The notes below the pieces were generated by a model that had not been told where the DNA came from, made no database searches, and saw nothing but the letters and a program-made list of their open reading frames with translations. Both the position numbers and the translations under genes were made by a program. A stretch of 64,000 nt of DNA from Roseivirga sp. (GTDB lineage Bacteria; Bacteroidota; Bacteroidia; Cytophagales; Cyclobacteriaceae), in contig JAGYIY010000002.1 of NCBI GenBank assembly GCA_018402485.1, positions 62,001-126,000 on the forward strand. The letters run 5' to 3'. Each line of letters starts with the position of its first letter. Position 1 is the stretch's first letter. Below are positions 1 to 8,924 of the stretch, piece by piece.

Positions 1-220
1 AAAGTAGAAAGGTGCAGCTTCCAACACATATCTTGTTCCATTAAATCACAGACTTTTCTAATCAAAGATGTTTTTTGAAAATATAAAATTCATCTCAAAT
101 CATAAGAAAAAGTTAAAAACACTTATCTAAGTAAGGCCTTTATCATTGGGTCTTATCTTGTAAATAAAGCGTGAAATTCCGTTTTTAATCTAAAATAGAA
201 AGATGGCCGCTTCTTTCCAC
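1..220. other. Intergenic edge, no gene seen
   Basis: AT-rich sequence at the window edge with no ORF of useful length on either strand and no RNA gene recognised. It lies downstream of the minus-strand TrpF-like gene, so it may hold that gene's 3' end region, but no convincing terminator hairpin is visible. Confidence 0.5.
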
Positions 221-817
221 TTAGGCATACTCATCATCTTCTAAACTTTCTAGCACATCAGCTAGGGCATCAAAGTTTTTATAGCCCGGCCGAATTTCAT
301 TACCTCCTCGCATGGCAATCCCTTTAATAGATGTTTTTTCGATCCACTTTAATACTTCATTCCCTTCAAAAGCATTTGAAACGACCAATGGCAATTCATG
401 GCCATGGGCAGCTACTTCTTCAAGCATCAGTGCTGAAGCATCTAATAAAATATAATCTAATTGTTTGTCGGACTCTTGCCATGCTTCCAAGGCTTCTATG
501 AGTTGGTTGGCTTCAAAAATAACGGGAAGACCTAAGCCCAGAGCCTCTTGTATTTGTACCTGTTGTTTAATTTGAACGGCATCAACAGCATAGGAAGCAA
601 TGAGGTTTTTAATGGGTTCATTGCTGTCTGAAACTTCCGCAACAAATGCTACTCCCGATACCCAATCAGCTAACTCTTGAAACGTTTTAGGATCAGTATA
701 AGAGGCGTGATTAGGGTCAACAATAAAGCCCAACTGTTGGACAGCCATTCCCGCACAATAGCGTGCATCACTTAGGTTGGTTACTTCGCTTATTTTAACA
801 AAGGTTTTTAAGGCCAT
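221..817 (-). CDS. TrpF-like protein lacking the catalytic Cys
   Basis: The 198-residue protein has the length and ends of phosphoribosylanthranilate isomerase (TrpF), a TIM barrel of tryptophan synthesis. The N-terminus VKISEVTNLSDARYCAGM matches the TrpF pattern KICGxTNxxDA, and the end RGGNEIRPGYKNF matches the GGxxxxPGxKD phosphate-binding end. The catalytic Cys of KICG is Ser here, while an Asp in YILLDAS sits where the second catalytic Asp is expected. No other trp gene is nearby. It could be a repurposed paralogue rather than a working isomerase. Fold assignment is fairly safe; function is not. It is divergent from the thioredoxin gene, with 107 nt between starts. Confidence 0.7.
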   Translation of the reverse strand: MALKTFVKISEVTNLSDARYCAGMAVQQLGFIVDPNHASYTDPKTFQELADWVSGVAFVAEVSDSNEPIKNLIASYAVDAVQIKQQVQIQEALGLGLPVIFEANQLIEALEAWQESDKQLDYILLDASALMLEEVAAHGHELPLVVSNAFEGNEVLKWIEKTSIKGIAMRGGNEIRPGYKNFDALADVLESLEDDEYA

Positions 818-924
818 AGAAAGAATATTTAGATACCATCAAATGGATAAATGAACGATTATGCGGCGCTAAATTAGGTCTTTTTAGATGATTTATTAAA
901 GAAATACCTATTTTCAAGATTGAT

Positions 925-1245
925 ATGAAAGAGGTAAGCGATAAAACAATCACTGAGGTTTTACAACAATACGAACGAGTAGTGGTAAAGTATTTTACTG
1001 ATTGGTGCGGAATGTGTCGGATTCTCACACCAAGATTAGCACGTATTTCTTTGGATGCCAAGTATGAGACCATCCACTTTGTATCCTTGAATACAGAGCA
1101 CAACCCAAATACAAAAAGGCAATATCATATCAATGCACTTCCAACCGTACAAGCTTTTTATCACGGTAAACTCATTCACAAAACGACTTCTATTAATGAG
1201 GTGGATCTGTCTGCATTGTTAAATGCACTTTTAAAAATGGAGTAA
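925..1245 (+). CDS. Thioredoxin-like protein with WCGMC active site
   Basis: A 106-residue single thioredoxin domain without signal peptide, so cytoplasmic. The active site is WCGMC rather than the classical WCGPC, and the cis-proline loop is visible as ALPTV. Family members reduce disulfides in proteins. The Met in place of Pro between the cysteines would be expected to change the redox potential. The gene stands alone, divergent from the TrpF-like gene, and the next gene is a secreted subtilase 160 nt downstream with its own start. It may be an auxiliary thioredoxin rather than the main TrxA. Confidence 0.85.
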   Translation: MKEVSDKTITEVLQQYERVVVKYFTDWCGMCRILTPRLARISLDAKYETIHFVSLNTEHNPNTKRQYHINALPTVQAFYHGKLIHKTTSINEVDLSALLNALLKME

Positions 1246-1408
1246 TTGTGAGAAATTTTCATATTCCTATGGGTGTCAATTACAGTGAATTAAATAGATA
1301 CAGGTTGTGATTTTTGGATTACTTTCGTGTATTAGAAATGTGTTGCTGACTTTGTATGCTAAATATTTCAATGCTCAAAAGAGTTGTGGAGTTTATCAAA
1401 CTATAGGA

Positions 1409-3031
1409 ATGATGTATTCTTGGATAAGAAAGACGATTGTTTTTTTACTGTTATTTTTATCAAATGCTTTAAATGGGCAAGATCGCTATATGGTTTTCTT
1501 TACCGATAAAACAGGAACACCGCATACTGTCGAAGAACCAACTTCATTCCTTTCTGCAAGATCTTTAGCAAGAAGAAGTTTAAATAATGTTTCTGTCATT
1601 GCCCAAGACCTTCCTGTTTCTCCTATTTATACCAATGCCTTAAAAGATTTAGAAATACCTGTTTTCCAAAGCAGCAAGTGGATGAATGGTATCTTGGTGC
1701 AGATGGACTCTTATCAATACAAAAAGGTGAGCGAATTGTCTTTTGTAGCGCACATAGAATTTGTTGCTCCTGGCGCTCCGTTAGTAGTTCATCAAGGAGC
1801 AGGAGCTTTTGCGAAAGCTGAACAAAAGGTAGCTCAAACGGGTGTAGAGGAACTAGATCAATTAATTTTTATTGATGCACAAGAAATGCACAGGTTAGGT
1901 ATTAGTGGTCAAGGCGTATGGGTAGCTGTTTTTGATGATGGATTCGAGGCCATTACCAGTTTACCTCAACTCCGACACCTCTTTCAACAAAACCGACTAG
2001 CAGATACTTTCAATTTTGTAACCCTACGCCATCAAGTAGAAAATGGCTTTACACATGGTCTTAGGGTATTGTCCGTTATGGCTGCTGATTCTGAAGAGTT
2101 ACCAGGAATTGCTCCAAGGGCGAACTATGCACTGTATGTAACCGAAACAAGTGGTGAATACCGCATTGAAGAATACAATTGGTTATTTGCGGCAGAAAGA
2201 GCCGATAGCGTTGGAATTGACATCATCAATTCCTCTCTGGGTTATACCATTTTCGATGACCCTACTATGAGCTATGCTTTATCAGATATGGATGGTGAGA
2301 CCACCATTGTAACCCAAGCCGCTAACTGGGCAGCCGAACGAGGAATCTTGGTGGTCAATAGTGCCGGAAATACCGGAAATAGCACTTGGACTTCTGTGGT
2401 AGCACCAGCTGATAGCAGAAAAGTACTTGCCGTGGGCGCCCTAAACAATAATCGACAACCGGCATCCTTTACTTCGAGGGGCTTTGAACGGCCCAATCAC
2501 TTTAAGCCTGATGTGACTTCTTTGGGGATTGGAGTTAAAATGGTTTCATCTACAGGGCAATTTGTTTTTCAAAATGGTACGTCATTTTCAGCTCCGGCTG
2601 TTTCAGGTTTGGCTATTGGATTGAAGCAAGCATTCCCTAAGCTCACATCCGATCAGCTCAGAAACTACATTCGCCAATCAGGTACTTTGGCAGATCAGCC
2701 GGATACGATTCAAGGTTTTGGCATTCCTTCTTTTGTACGAGCCATGGAGGCAATTGTAGCAGATCAAAAGGTAGAAGATATTTCTTTCAGCGCTTTCCCC
2801 AATCCCGTGACCCATGATGTCTTAGAAGTGCGTTTATCTGATGATTTACTCGGGCAGCAAGTGGAGTTAGAACTATGGTCGTCTTCGGGTAGATTGATTC
2901 AAAAGGTGATGGAAAGACAAATTTTGCCCGAGGCTAGCATAAAATTGGCATTGAAAAACCAACCCAGCGGTCTTTATCTACTGCGTTTGATTACCGCTAG
3001 TGGTAGTACAACAAAAAGAATCATAAAATAA
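1409..3031 (+). CDS. Secreted subtilisin-like (S8) protease with T9SS sorting tail
   Basis: A serine peptidase of the S8 family exported by the Sec and type IX systems. I place the start at ATG 1409 (or 1412), because the track's GTG start adds 34 residues before a clear signal peptide (MYSWIRKTIVFLLLFLSNA). Counting from 1409, catalytic Asp176 (VFDDGF), His216 (FTHG), oxyanion Asn321 (NSAGN) and Ser392 (NGTSFSAP) are all present. The last 80 residues start FSAFPNP and end LYLLRLITASGSTTKRIIK, a type A T9SS C-terminal domain. The mature enzyme should be cell-surface or secreted and degrade protein. No dedicated partner gene is adjacent; rpe begins 15 nt later. Confidence 0.9.
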   Translation: MMYSWIRKTIVFLLLFLSNALNGQDRYMVFFTDKTGTPHTVEEPTSFLSARSLARRSLNNVSVIAQDLPVSPIYTNALKDLEIPVFQSSKWMNGILVQMDSYQYKKVSELSFVAHIEFVAPGAPLVVHQGAGAFAKAEQKVAQTGVEELDQLIFIDAQEMHRLGISGQGVWVAVFDDGFEAITSLPQLRHLFQQNRLADTFNFVTLRHQVENGFTHGLRVLSVMAADSEELPGIAPRANYALYVTETSGEYRIEEYNWLFAAERADSVGIDIINSSLGYTIFDDPTMSYALSDMDGETTIVTQAANWAAERGILVVNSAGNTGNSTWTSVVAPADSRKVLAVGALNNNRQPASFTSRGFERPNHFKPDVTSLGIGVKMVSSTGQFVFQNGTSFSAPAVSGLAIGLKQAFPKLTSDQLRNYIRQSGTLADQPDTIQGFGIPSFVRAMEAIVADQKVEDISFSAFPNPVTHDVLEVRLSDDLLGQQVELELWSSSGRLIQKVMERQILPEASIKLALKNQPSGLYLLRLITASGSTTKRIIK

Positions 3032-3046
3032 AAATTATATTTGGGT

Positions 3047-3703
3047 ATGAAAACACCCCTTGTTGCACCCTCCATCTTATCTGCTGATTTTTCCAACCTG
3101 CAATCTGATGTTGAAATGCTGAATCAAAGTGAAGCAGACTATATTCACATCGACATTATGGATGGTGTATTTGTACCCAACATTTCTTTTGGGCTTCCGG
3201 TCTGTGATGCCATATACAGACATGCACAAAAGCCATTGGATGTACATTTAATGATTGTTAAACCTGAGCAGTATCTTTCCGCTTTCAGGGATGCAGGAGC
3301 TGCAAATATTTCAGTACACTATGAGGCTTGTACACATTTGCACAGAACTTTACAAGAAATCAAAGCCTTAGACTGCCGCGCGGGTGTAGCCATCAATCCA
3401 CATACCAATGTGCAATTGCTGGAAGATTGCATAGGGGATATTGATTTGGTTTGTATGATGTCCGTAAATCCTGGTTTTGGTGGTCAAAACTTCATTGAAA
3501 ATACCTACAAAAAAGTGAGACAACTCAAAGAAATCATTGCTGAAAATGAGGCATCTACTTTAATAGAAATTGATGGTGGCGTAAATGCCCAGAACGCACC
3601 AAAATTGATGGGAGCTGGGGCTGACATCCTAGTAGCCGGTAGTTTTGTATTTAAATCTGTCGATCCTCAAGCCACCATAAAAGAATTAAAAGCCATTTGC
3701 TAA
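3047..3703 (+). CDS. rpe: Ribulose-phosphate 3-epimerase
   Basis: Interconverts ribulose-5-phosphate and xylulose-5-phosphate in the pentose phosphate pathway. The TIM-barrel hallmarks are all visible: APSILSADF at the N-terminus, HIDIMDGVFVPNISFG, VHLMIVKPEQ, MSVNPGFGGQNF and EIDGGVN near the end. Metal-binding His and Asp residues are intact. The start is ATG 3047; the track's TTG at 3041 adds only two residues. It follows the subtilase closely (15 nt) and may be read through from it. Its stop abuts the stop of the convergent oxidoreductase gene. Confidence 0.96.
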   Translation: MKTPLVAPSILSADFSNLQSDVEMLNQSEADYIHIDIMDGVFVPNISFGLPVCDAIYRHAQKPLDVHLMIVKPEQYLSAFRDAGAANISVHYEACTHLHRTLQEIKALDCRAGVAINPHTNVQLLEDCIGDIDLVCMMSVNPGFGGQNFIENTYKKVRQLKEIIAENEASTLIEIDGGVNAQNAPKLMGAGADILVAGSFVFKSVDPQATIKELKAIC

Positions 3704-5122
3704 CTACCAACCCGTACGGTAATCTCGTTGTACAAACTGATTGGCTTCATCGAAGTTAGTTATTTTCATATTTGGCCCATCCCACAACAATTTGATGTAT
3801 CTACCGGGGTATTCATAACCATTCCCTTGACGCTTTCTAATATCAAAGCTTCTTAAAGCTAAATTCCCCATAAGTATACTTTCTGTAAGCGGCCCGGCTA
3901 TGTCGAAGTCAGAACTTGTTTCTTGTGCACCATAACCTGCCATCGCGGCATTCACCCATTGTACATAATGTCCCTCTGGCACACGAGGAATTGTTTCTTT
4001 TACATTGATGGCATCATTTAAAGCCAAGGGCACTAATCTAGGATTGATCCCATAGGTATTACACATCATTGTGCCTCTAGTACCTTTCATGATTACCCCA
4101 TTACCACCGTCACCCATTTGCTCATTGGCACCCAACTCTTCAGGACGTTCAGGTTGAATACCACCATCCATCCAGTGTAGTTTTAAGGCAGGCTTATCTT
4201 CTCTTTCTGGAAAATCTAAAATGATATGTGAGGAGGGAGGGCAGCTCTCGGGGAAGTAACCTCGTCGGAATTCACCCACATAAACAGAGCCTACAGAGGC
4301 TTCGACTGCTGTTGGGTAACCCAATTTTAATGTTTTGAAAGCTGGCTCAATAATATGACAAGCCATATCGCCCAAGGCACCAGTACCATAGTCCCACCAG
4401 CCACGCCAATTGAAAGGAACGAGGTTATCTATGTATTCTTTTTTTGGAGCTGTGCCAAGCCATAAATCCCAATCGAGCTCTTTGGGTACATCCATTTTCT
4501 TGTTCTTTGGCCAAGGAATTCCTTGCGGCCAAACCGGACGGTCTGTCCAACACCACACCTCAGTAACATCTCCAATCAAACCTGCTTGGTACCATTCTTG
4601 CATTTTCCTCACACCATCACCTGAAGCACCTTGGTTACCCATTTGAGTGACTACTTTATATCGATGTGCCGCTTCCGTCATGGCGCGTGCTTCTGCTATA
4701 TCGTGAGTCAGCGGTTTTTGGACGTAAACATGTAAGCCCCGCTCCATGGCATTCAGTGATTGTATGGCATGCATGTGGTCGGGTGTGGCAATCGTTACAC
4801 CGTCTAAACCACTTTCTTGATCGAGCATTTGACGATAATCTTTGTAGTACTTAGCTCCTTTAAAATCCTGAATAGCACGAGTTGCTCTTCTGTCATCTAC
4901 ATCACATAACGATATGATCTTTACAGCATCGCTTTTGGCACATTCTACTAAGTCAGAATAACCTTTTCCACCGACCCCAATTCCACCCAAATAAAAGGTG
5001 TCAGAGGGTGCTCTAAAACCTTTGCCCAATACATGCCGTGGAACAATGGTGAAGGCAGCGCCAGCCAATCCAATTTGTTTGATAAATTTTCTACGCGATT
5101 TATTCGGTTGAGATGTATCCAT
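3704..5122 (-). CDS. Tat-exported Gfo/Idh/MocA family oxidoreductase
   Basis: A 472-residue NAD(P)-dependent oxidoreductase of the Gfo/Idh/MocA family. Residues 9-15 (SRRKFIK) followed by a hydrophobic stretch form a twin-arginine signal, so the folded enzyme with cofactor is exported to the periplasm. The Rossmann region GGIGVGGKG and the lysine motif VQKPLTHD (EKP in most members) are present; the large C-terminal half is typical of the Bacteroidota and Planctomycetota sugar-acting versions. The substrate cannot be read from sequence, and no sugar-utilisation genes flank it. It ends directly against rpe, tail to tail. Confidence 0.88.
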   Translation of the reverse strand: MDTSQPNKSRRKFIKQIGLAGAAFTIVPRHVLGKGFRAPSDTFYLGGIGVGGKGYSDLVECAKSDAVKIISLCDVDDRRATRAIQDFKGAKYYKDYRQMLDQESGLDGVTIATPDHMHAIQSLNAMERGLHVYVQKPLTHDIAEARAMTEAAHRYKVVTQMGNQGASGDGVRKMQEWYQAGLIGDVTEVWCWTDRPVWPQGIPWPKNKKMDVPKELDWDLWLGTAPKKEYIDNLVPFNWRGWWDYGTGALGDMACHIIEPAFKTLKLGYPTAVEASVGSVYVGEFRRGYFPESCPPSSHIILDFPEREDKPALKLHWMDGGIQPERPEELGANEQMGDGGNGVIMKGTRGTMMCNTYGINPRLVPLALNDAINVKETIPRVPEGHYVQWVNAAMAGYGAQETSSDFDIAGPLTESILMGNLALRSFDIRKRQGNGYEYPGRYIKLLWDGPNMKITNFDEANQFVQRDYRTGW

Positions 5123-5248
5123 GATTTGATCGATATTCTGAAAACAAGTTAAAAAATTTTTCAGTTAGTCAAAGGCTAAGTAAGTACTTTTAGTAGATAA
5201 GCAGGATGAATGGTAAGGTAAGTTTACTGATAATGGTTTTGTTAAGGG

Positions 5249-5668
5249 ATGAGTAAAGTCAAAGAGGTTTTAAGCAGAGATTACAGTTCAGAATGGAAGT
5301 TTGAAACTTCGCGTAGTTCCGGAGCAGGAGGGCAACATGTGAACAAAGTAGAAACAAGAGTGACATTGCGTTGGCCGGTGACGCAATCTACCATTTTAAC
5401 AGAACAAGAAAGGACACACCTCCAGCAAAAATGGCATAATCAGTTGACCCAGGAAGGAGAGTTGCTTCTACATGACTCCAGTAGTAGAAGTCAATTCCGA
5501 AATAAGGAAAAGACAATTAGAAAATTAAAAAAAGCATTGGAAATAGCATTTGCACCCATAAAACAACGTAAACCTACAAAACCACCTTCATCTGTGGTAC
5601 GCAAAAGACTTAAAAACAAAAAGGAATTAGGTGAAAAAAAAGCCATGCGTAGGCCTCCAGAAGTTTGA
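5249..5668 (+). CDS. arfB: ArfB-like peptidyl-tRNA hydrolase (ribosome rescue)
   Basis: A 139-residue class I release-factor-domain protein. The GGQ motif is in SSGAGGQHVNKVETRV and catalyses peptidyl-tRNA hydrolysis on stalled ribosomes. The C-terminal 35 residues are strongly basic (KQRKPTKPPSSVVRKRLKNKK), matching the tail that inserts in the empty mRNA channel in ArfB/YaeJ. No codon-recognition domain is present, which separates it from RF1 and RF2. It is 30 nt upstream of the PH-domain gene and divergent from the Tat oxidoreductase. Confidence 0.92.
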   Translation: MSKVKEVLSRDYSSEWKFETSRSSGAGGQHVNKVETRVTLRWPVTQSTILTEQERTHLQQKWHNQLTQEGELLLHDSSSRSQFRNKEKTIRKLKKALEIAFAPIKQRKPTKPPSSVVRKRLKNKKELGEKKAMRRPPEV

Positions 5669-5698
5669 TTATTTTTTAGCCTCTCGTATTTTTATTGA

Positions 5699-6145
5699 AT
5701 GGAAACCTCTCATCACCTCAAGTTCAAAAGTCGTAAAGATGAACTTTTTACCACAATCAATTTTGCTGTGATAGGTTTGCTGATTGTTCTTATGATTTAT
5801 CAAGTGATTAATGATTTCAATTTAGCAGGTATGATCGCTTTATTGGTGCCAACTTTTTTTGTGATTGTGTTGTTGGGTATGATTTATTACAGAACCCATT
5901 ACAGCTTAACCCAGCAACATCTTTACTATAGAAGTGGAGTAATCAATGGAAAAATTCTATTGTCTGATATTCGAGAAGTAGTGGTCGATAAGACGTTGTG
6001 GGTAGGTTTACGTCCGGCTACAGCACGCAAAGGCATAATTATTAAATACAAAAAGTATGATGAACTCTACATCAGTCCGGAAAGCAATGAGAAGTTTGTA
6101 GCAGCGCTTTTGGAACGTTCATCAGGCATTAAAGTAACACGCTGA
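5699..6145 (+). CDS. Small bacterial PH-domain membrane protein
   Basis: A 148-residue protein with two adjacent membrane helices (about residues 18-35 and 42-64) followed by a cytoplasmic domain that looks like a bacterial pleckstrin-homology fold (HYSLTQQHLYYRSGVINGKI, then a hydrophobic strand pattern and a closing helix). Proteins of this type are widespread in Bacteroidota and have no assigned role. It may be cotranscribed with arfB (30 nt gap) and is followed by a bidirectional hairpin terminator. Confidence 0.75.
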   Translation: METSHHLKFKSRKDELFTTINFAVIGLLIVLMIYQVINDFNLAGMIALLVPTFFVIVLLGMIYYRTHYSLTQQHLYYRSGVINGKILLSDIREVVVDKTLWVGLRPATARKGIIIKYKKYDELYISPESNEKFVAALLERSSGIKVTR

Positions 6146-6153
6146 TGCGCATA

Positions 6154-6182
6154 AAAAAAGCCCGATTTCTCAGGCTTTTAAA
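6154..6182. terminator. Bidirectional hairpin terminator
   Basis: AAAAGCC and GGCTTTT form a 7-bp stem with A and T runs on the outer sides, between two convergent genes. It would serve the PH-domain gene on the plus strand and the DUF2911 gene on the minus strand. Confidence 0.6.
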
Positions 6183-6200
6183 TTTCTCGCATCTGTTTTT

Positions 6201-7046
6201 TTACTCGTTCAAAGAGGCAATGAGTTTTTCATTCAAGCGAACGTAGTCCATATTGTTTTGACTTTTTGCCAATTCCATAGATTTTTCAGCTACTGCTTTC
6301 GCTTCATTGGTCTGTCCTAACCTCACAAGTATTTTGGCTTTTAAGTGAACCATCCAATACTGCTCTTGCGCAGCTAAGGCCATATCTACCCATGCCAAGG
6401 CTTGGTTAGCATCTCTTTCTGTATCATAGTAATAAGTGGCGGCCTGAAAATAAATACCCGCATTTCCGGGGGTATTATCAATAACCTGTACCTTAATTTG
6501 CTCCATGATTTCATCATCTACCGGATGTTCTATATGAAACATGGCCTTTGTATGTCCCCATTTCATGTTAAGGTTTGCACTATTCATAGTGAAATCCGAA
6601 AAACTGATGGTAAAGGTTTCATAGTGACTCGATGGATGCTTTACGGGCACTTCAAAACGTAATAAATCATCTTTGGAATCATAGCCCATTGCACCCCACC
6701 AAGTTAGGTTTTTACTAAAAATAATGGTGGCTTTTTCTTCCGTAAACATGGTATATAAGGCGTAGGTGCCTGCTGTTACGGCTTGTCCTTCTACCAAAAC
6801 ATCTTTACTGAAAGTAATTTTAGTTGACTCATTAGCACCTGTTCTCCAAACCTCATTGTAGGGAATCAGGTTTCCAGCAATTTTCCTTCCTTTCGCGCTA
6901 GGTCGAGCATATTTTACCATCACTTCAGCATTACCAATCATTCCTTTGAGTTCAAAAGTTGGACTCGGTGCAGGCATTTGAATTTGAGCTGATAGGCTCA
7001 TACAGATGGCTATCATGAAAATAGGTATCAAAAAATTCTTCATCAT
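6201..7046 (-). CDS. Secreted DUF2911 protein with helical C-terminal repeat
   Basis: A 281-residue protein with an N-terminal signal peptide ending near LSAQ. Residues about 28-170 are a DUF2911 domain, recognised by the pattern YARPSAKGRKIAGNL..VWRTGANEST and TAGTYALYT. Unlike its upstream paralogue it continues with about 100 residues of helices resembling a tetratricopeptide array (ALAWVDMALAAQEQYWMVHLKAKIL). DUF2911 proteins are very common in Bacteroidota and uncharacterised. It lies 41 nt after the other DUF2911 gene and is probably in the same transcript. The first two codons are both ATG, so the start is 7046 or 7043. Confidence 0.85.
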   Translation of the reverse strand: MMKNFLIPIFMIAICMSLSAQIQMPAPSPTFELKGMIGNAEVMVKYARPSAKGRKIAGNLIPYNEVWRTGANESTKITFSKDVLVEGQAVTAGTYALYTMFTEEKATIIFSKNLTWWGAMGYDSKDDLLRFEVPVKHPSSHYETFTISFSDFTMNSANLNMKWGHTKAMFHIEHPVDDEIMEQIKVQVIDNTPGNAGIYFQAATYYYDTERDANQALAWVDMALAAQEQYWMVHLKAKILVRLGQTNEAKAVAEKSMELAKSQNNMDYVRLNEKLIASLNE

Positions 7047-7087
7047 TTCTTTTTTATGTTCTTCACATACAAGTTCAATTGTATTTT

Positions 7088-7621
7088 TTAGTTATTCACT
7101 TCTACTGGAAACTTTACCGAGGTGTTACCCCATGCAATTTCAATATTGGCTTTGTCTTTTCCATTTTTATCAAAATCAGTCATCATAATAAACATGGTCT
7201 CAACGGAGTGATCCAGTATTGTAGGAGTCGCCATAAAACGGATGACATCAGAAGATTCTTCATAATTGGTCCCCCAAGACTTTTCCGTATTAATGATGAT
7301 GGTCCACTCATTATCTCCAGGAATTGTGTACAGAGAATACTCACCTGCCGGTAAGGCTTTGCCTCCAAGTTTGACATCGTTATTGAAATTGATTTTGGTA
7401 TTGGCATTCGCACCGGTCCTCCATACCTGTCCATTTTGAGCCAATGAGCTCATCTTTCTACCATCTAAGCTTGGCCTAGAGTAAATCAATTCCATTTCTG
7501 TATTGCCGATCATCTGTTTTATGGTGACTTGCGGACTTGCAGCAGGACCTCTTTGAGCCATGAGAACTGGTGAACTTAGCAGGGCACAAAAAGCAATTAA
7601 TAAGGCTTGTTTTTTCATCAT
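7088..7621 (-). CDS. Secreted DUF2911 protein
   Basis: A 177-residue exported protein with signal peptide (cleavage near LMAQ) and one DUF2911 domain: IYSRPSLDGRKM, VWRTGANANTKI, LPAGEYSLYTIPG. It is a paralogue of the next gene downstream and lacks the latter's helical extension. Family function is unknown. A Bacteroidota-type promoter (TTTG, 18 nt, TAATTTAG) lies about 64 nt upstream of the start and could drive both genes. Confidence 0.85.
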   Translation of the reverse strand: MMKKQALLIAFCALLSSPVLMAQRGPAASPQVTIKQMIGNTEMELIYSRPSLDGRKMSSLAQNGQVWRTGANANTKINFNNDVKLGGKALPAGEYSLYTIPGDNEWTIIINTEKSWGTNYEESSDVIRFMATPTILDHSVETMFIMMTDFDKNGKDKANIEIAWGNTSVKFPVEVNN

Positions 7622-7988
7622 TTTAAATTTTTTAGTTGTCTATTCTAACTGATTTCTTTTGAATAAGTTTGGTTTTGACACAAGCTAAATTAAGTAAAAT
7701 ATTCTACGAACAAAGAAACCTGGTACATGTTACTAAAGGGTTTTTAAGTTAAAATTTTTGCACCTAACATGGAGAATAAGATACAGCGACTTATGTGGCC
7801 CGGTTATTTTAGCCTAAATTGTAAGAGTTTGTCTAACGCAGAATGAACGGAATTCTAAGGTAGTAATTGAGAAGAAAAGAAAAGAAACTGATTCCGATGA
7901 AATAAATTGTGGTTTCTGAAAGAATAGGAGTAGATTATGCAAAAGAAGATACCTTAAAACCTTAGCGGTTTTATATGAAAGATAACCC
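7622..7988. other. Intergenic region between divergent genes
   Basis: The 367 nt between the DUF2911 operon and the reductase gene hold the promoter of the DUF2911 genes (7685-7714) and an AT-rich stretch before the reductase. No further gene, RNA or repeat was recognised. Confidence 0.5.
7685..7714 (-). promoter_or_regulatory. Bacteroidota-type promoter of DUF2911 genes
   Basis: On the minus strand TTTG, 18 nt, then TAATTTAG, one mismatch from the TAnnTTTG -7 consensus. Transcription would start around 7678, giving a leader of about 57 nt. Confidence 0.45.
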
Positions 7989-8924
7989 ATGGATAAGCAG
8001 AAGATAAATGCAATGATTGCCGCAAAGACCTGGTCGGCACAACCTTGGAAACAAGGTTTGGAAAAAATGCCTTCATTTGGTACCGTTGATGTCTGGCCTA
8101 AAGCCCAAGACCTTGAAACCATTGACGCTTTATTTGTTTGGAAACCCCTTGATCGGGGTGTTATTGAAAGAATGCCTCAATTAAAATGGATAAGCTCTTT
8201 GGGCGCAGGTGTAGATCACCTCATGAATGATCCTCAAATCCCTCGGCACATACCTATTACACGTATTGTTGATCCTTGGCTAGCTCGAGACATGAGCAAT
8301 TATGTGATTATGGGCATTTTAATGCATCAAAGAAGTATGGATGAACACAAGATCAACCAGCAAAAAATGGATTGGAACCGCTTGCCTTATCACCCATTGA
8401 AAATTGGTGTACTAGGCCTAGGAGCTTTGGGTGGTCATTTGGCTCAACAATTGGTCGATCTTGGCTTTGAGGTGCTAGGCTATAGCCGCACAAGAAAACA
8501 CATTGAAGGAGTGAAATCTTTTGATGAAAATGAAATGGATGCATTTTTATCTGAACCTGACGTGTTGGTAAATTTATTACCGATTACATCACAAACAACC
8601 GATGTTCTTGATCTTAACTTTTTCGCTAAAGTAAGAACGGGTACCTATCTTATTAATGTGGCTCGTGGCAACCATGTGGTTGAAGAAGACTTGGTAAATG
8701 CTTTGGATCAAGGTCAGTTGTGCGGAGCTTTATTGGATGTTTTTCGTGAAGAACCCCTTCCTAAAGAACACCCTTTTTGGAATCATCCAAAAATCAAAAT
8801 CACTCCTCATGTTGCCAGTGTAACTTCACCAGAATCAGCCATAAATTTGCTTGAGAATAATGCCAAAAGACTGATAAAAGGACAATCTTTATTACATCAG
8901 GTAGACATAGAATTGGGCTACTAA
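7989..8924 (+). CDS. GhrA-type glyoxylate/hydroxypyruvate reductase
   Basis: A 311-residue D-isomer-specific 2-hydroxyacid dehydrogenase of the GhrA branch. The nucleotide-binding loop is VLGLGALGGHLAQQL followed by GYSRTRK, where the Ser-Arg after the second strand favours NADPH. Catalytic Arg (NVARGNH), Glu (FREEPLP) and His (ITPHVAS) are all present. It should reduce glyoxylate or hydroxypyruvate in the cytoplasm; the natural substrate may differ. Its stop codon overlaps that of the convergent BNR gene in the tetranucleotide CTAA. Confidence 0.85.
   Translation: MDKQKINAMIAAKTWSAQPWKQGLEKMPSFGTVDVWPKAQDLETIDALFVWKPLDRGVIERMPQLKWISSLGAGVDHLMNDPQIPRHIPITRIVDPWLARDMSNYVIMGILMHQRSMDEHKINQQKMDWNRLPYHPLKIGVLGLGALGGHLAQQLVDLGFEVLGYSRTRKHIEGVKSFDENEMDAFLSEPDVLVNLLPITSQTTDVLDLNFFAKVRTGTYLINVARGNHVVEEDLVNALDQGQLCGALLDVFREEPLPKEHPFWNHPKIKITPHVASVTSPESAINLLENNAKRLIKGQSLLHQVDIELGY

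Noticed and set aside
795-1103. 102-residue minus-strand ORF over the thioredoxin gene
   Set aside because: Antisense shadow of a clear thioredoxin gene.
3036-3043. TATATTTG as promoter of rpe
   Set aside because: It ends 3 nt before the start codon and has no -33 element at the right distance; more likely chance in AT-rich DNA.
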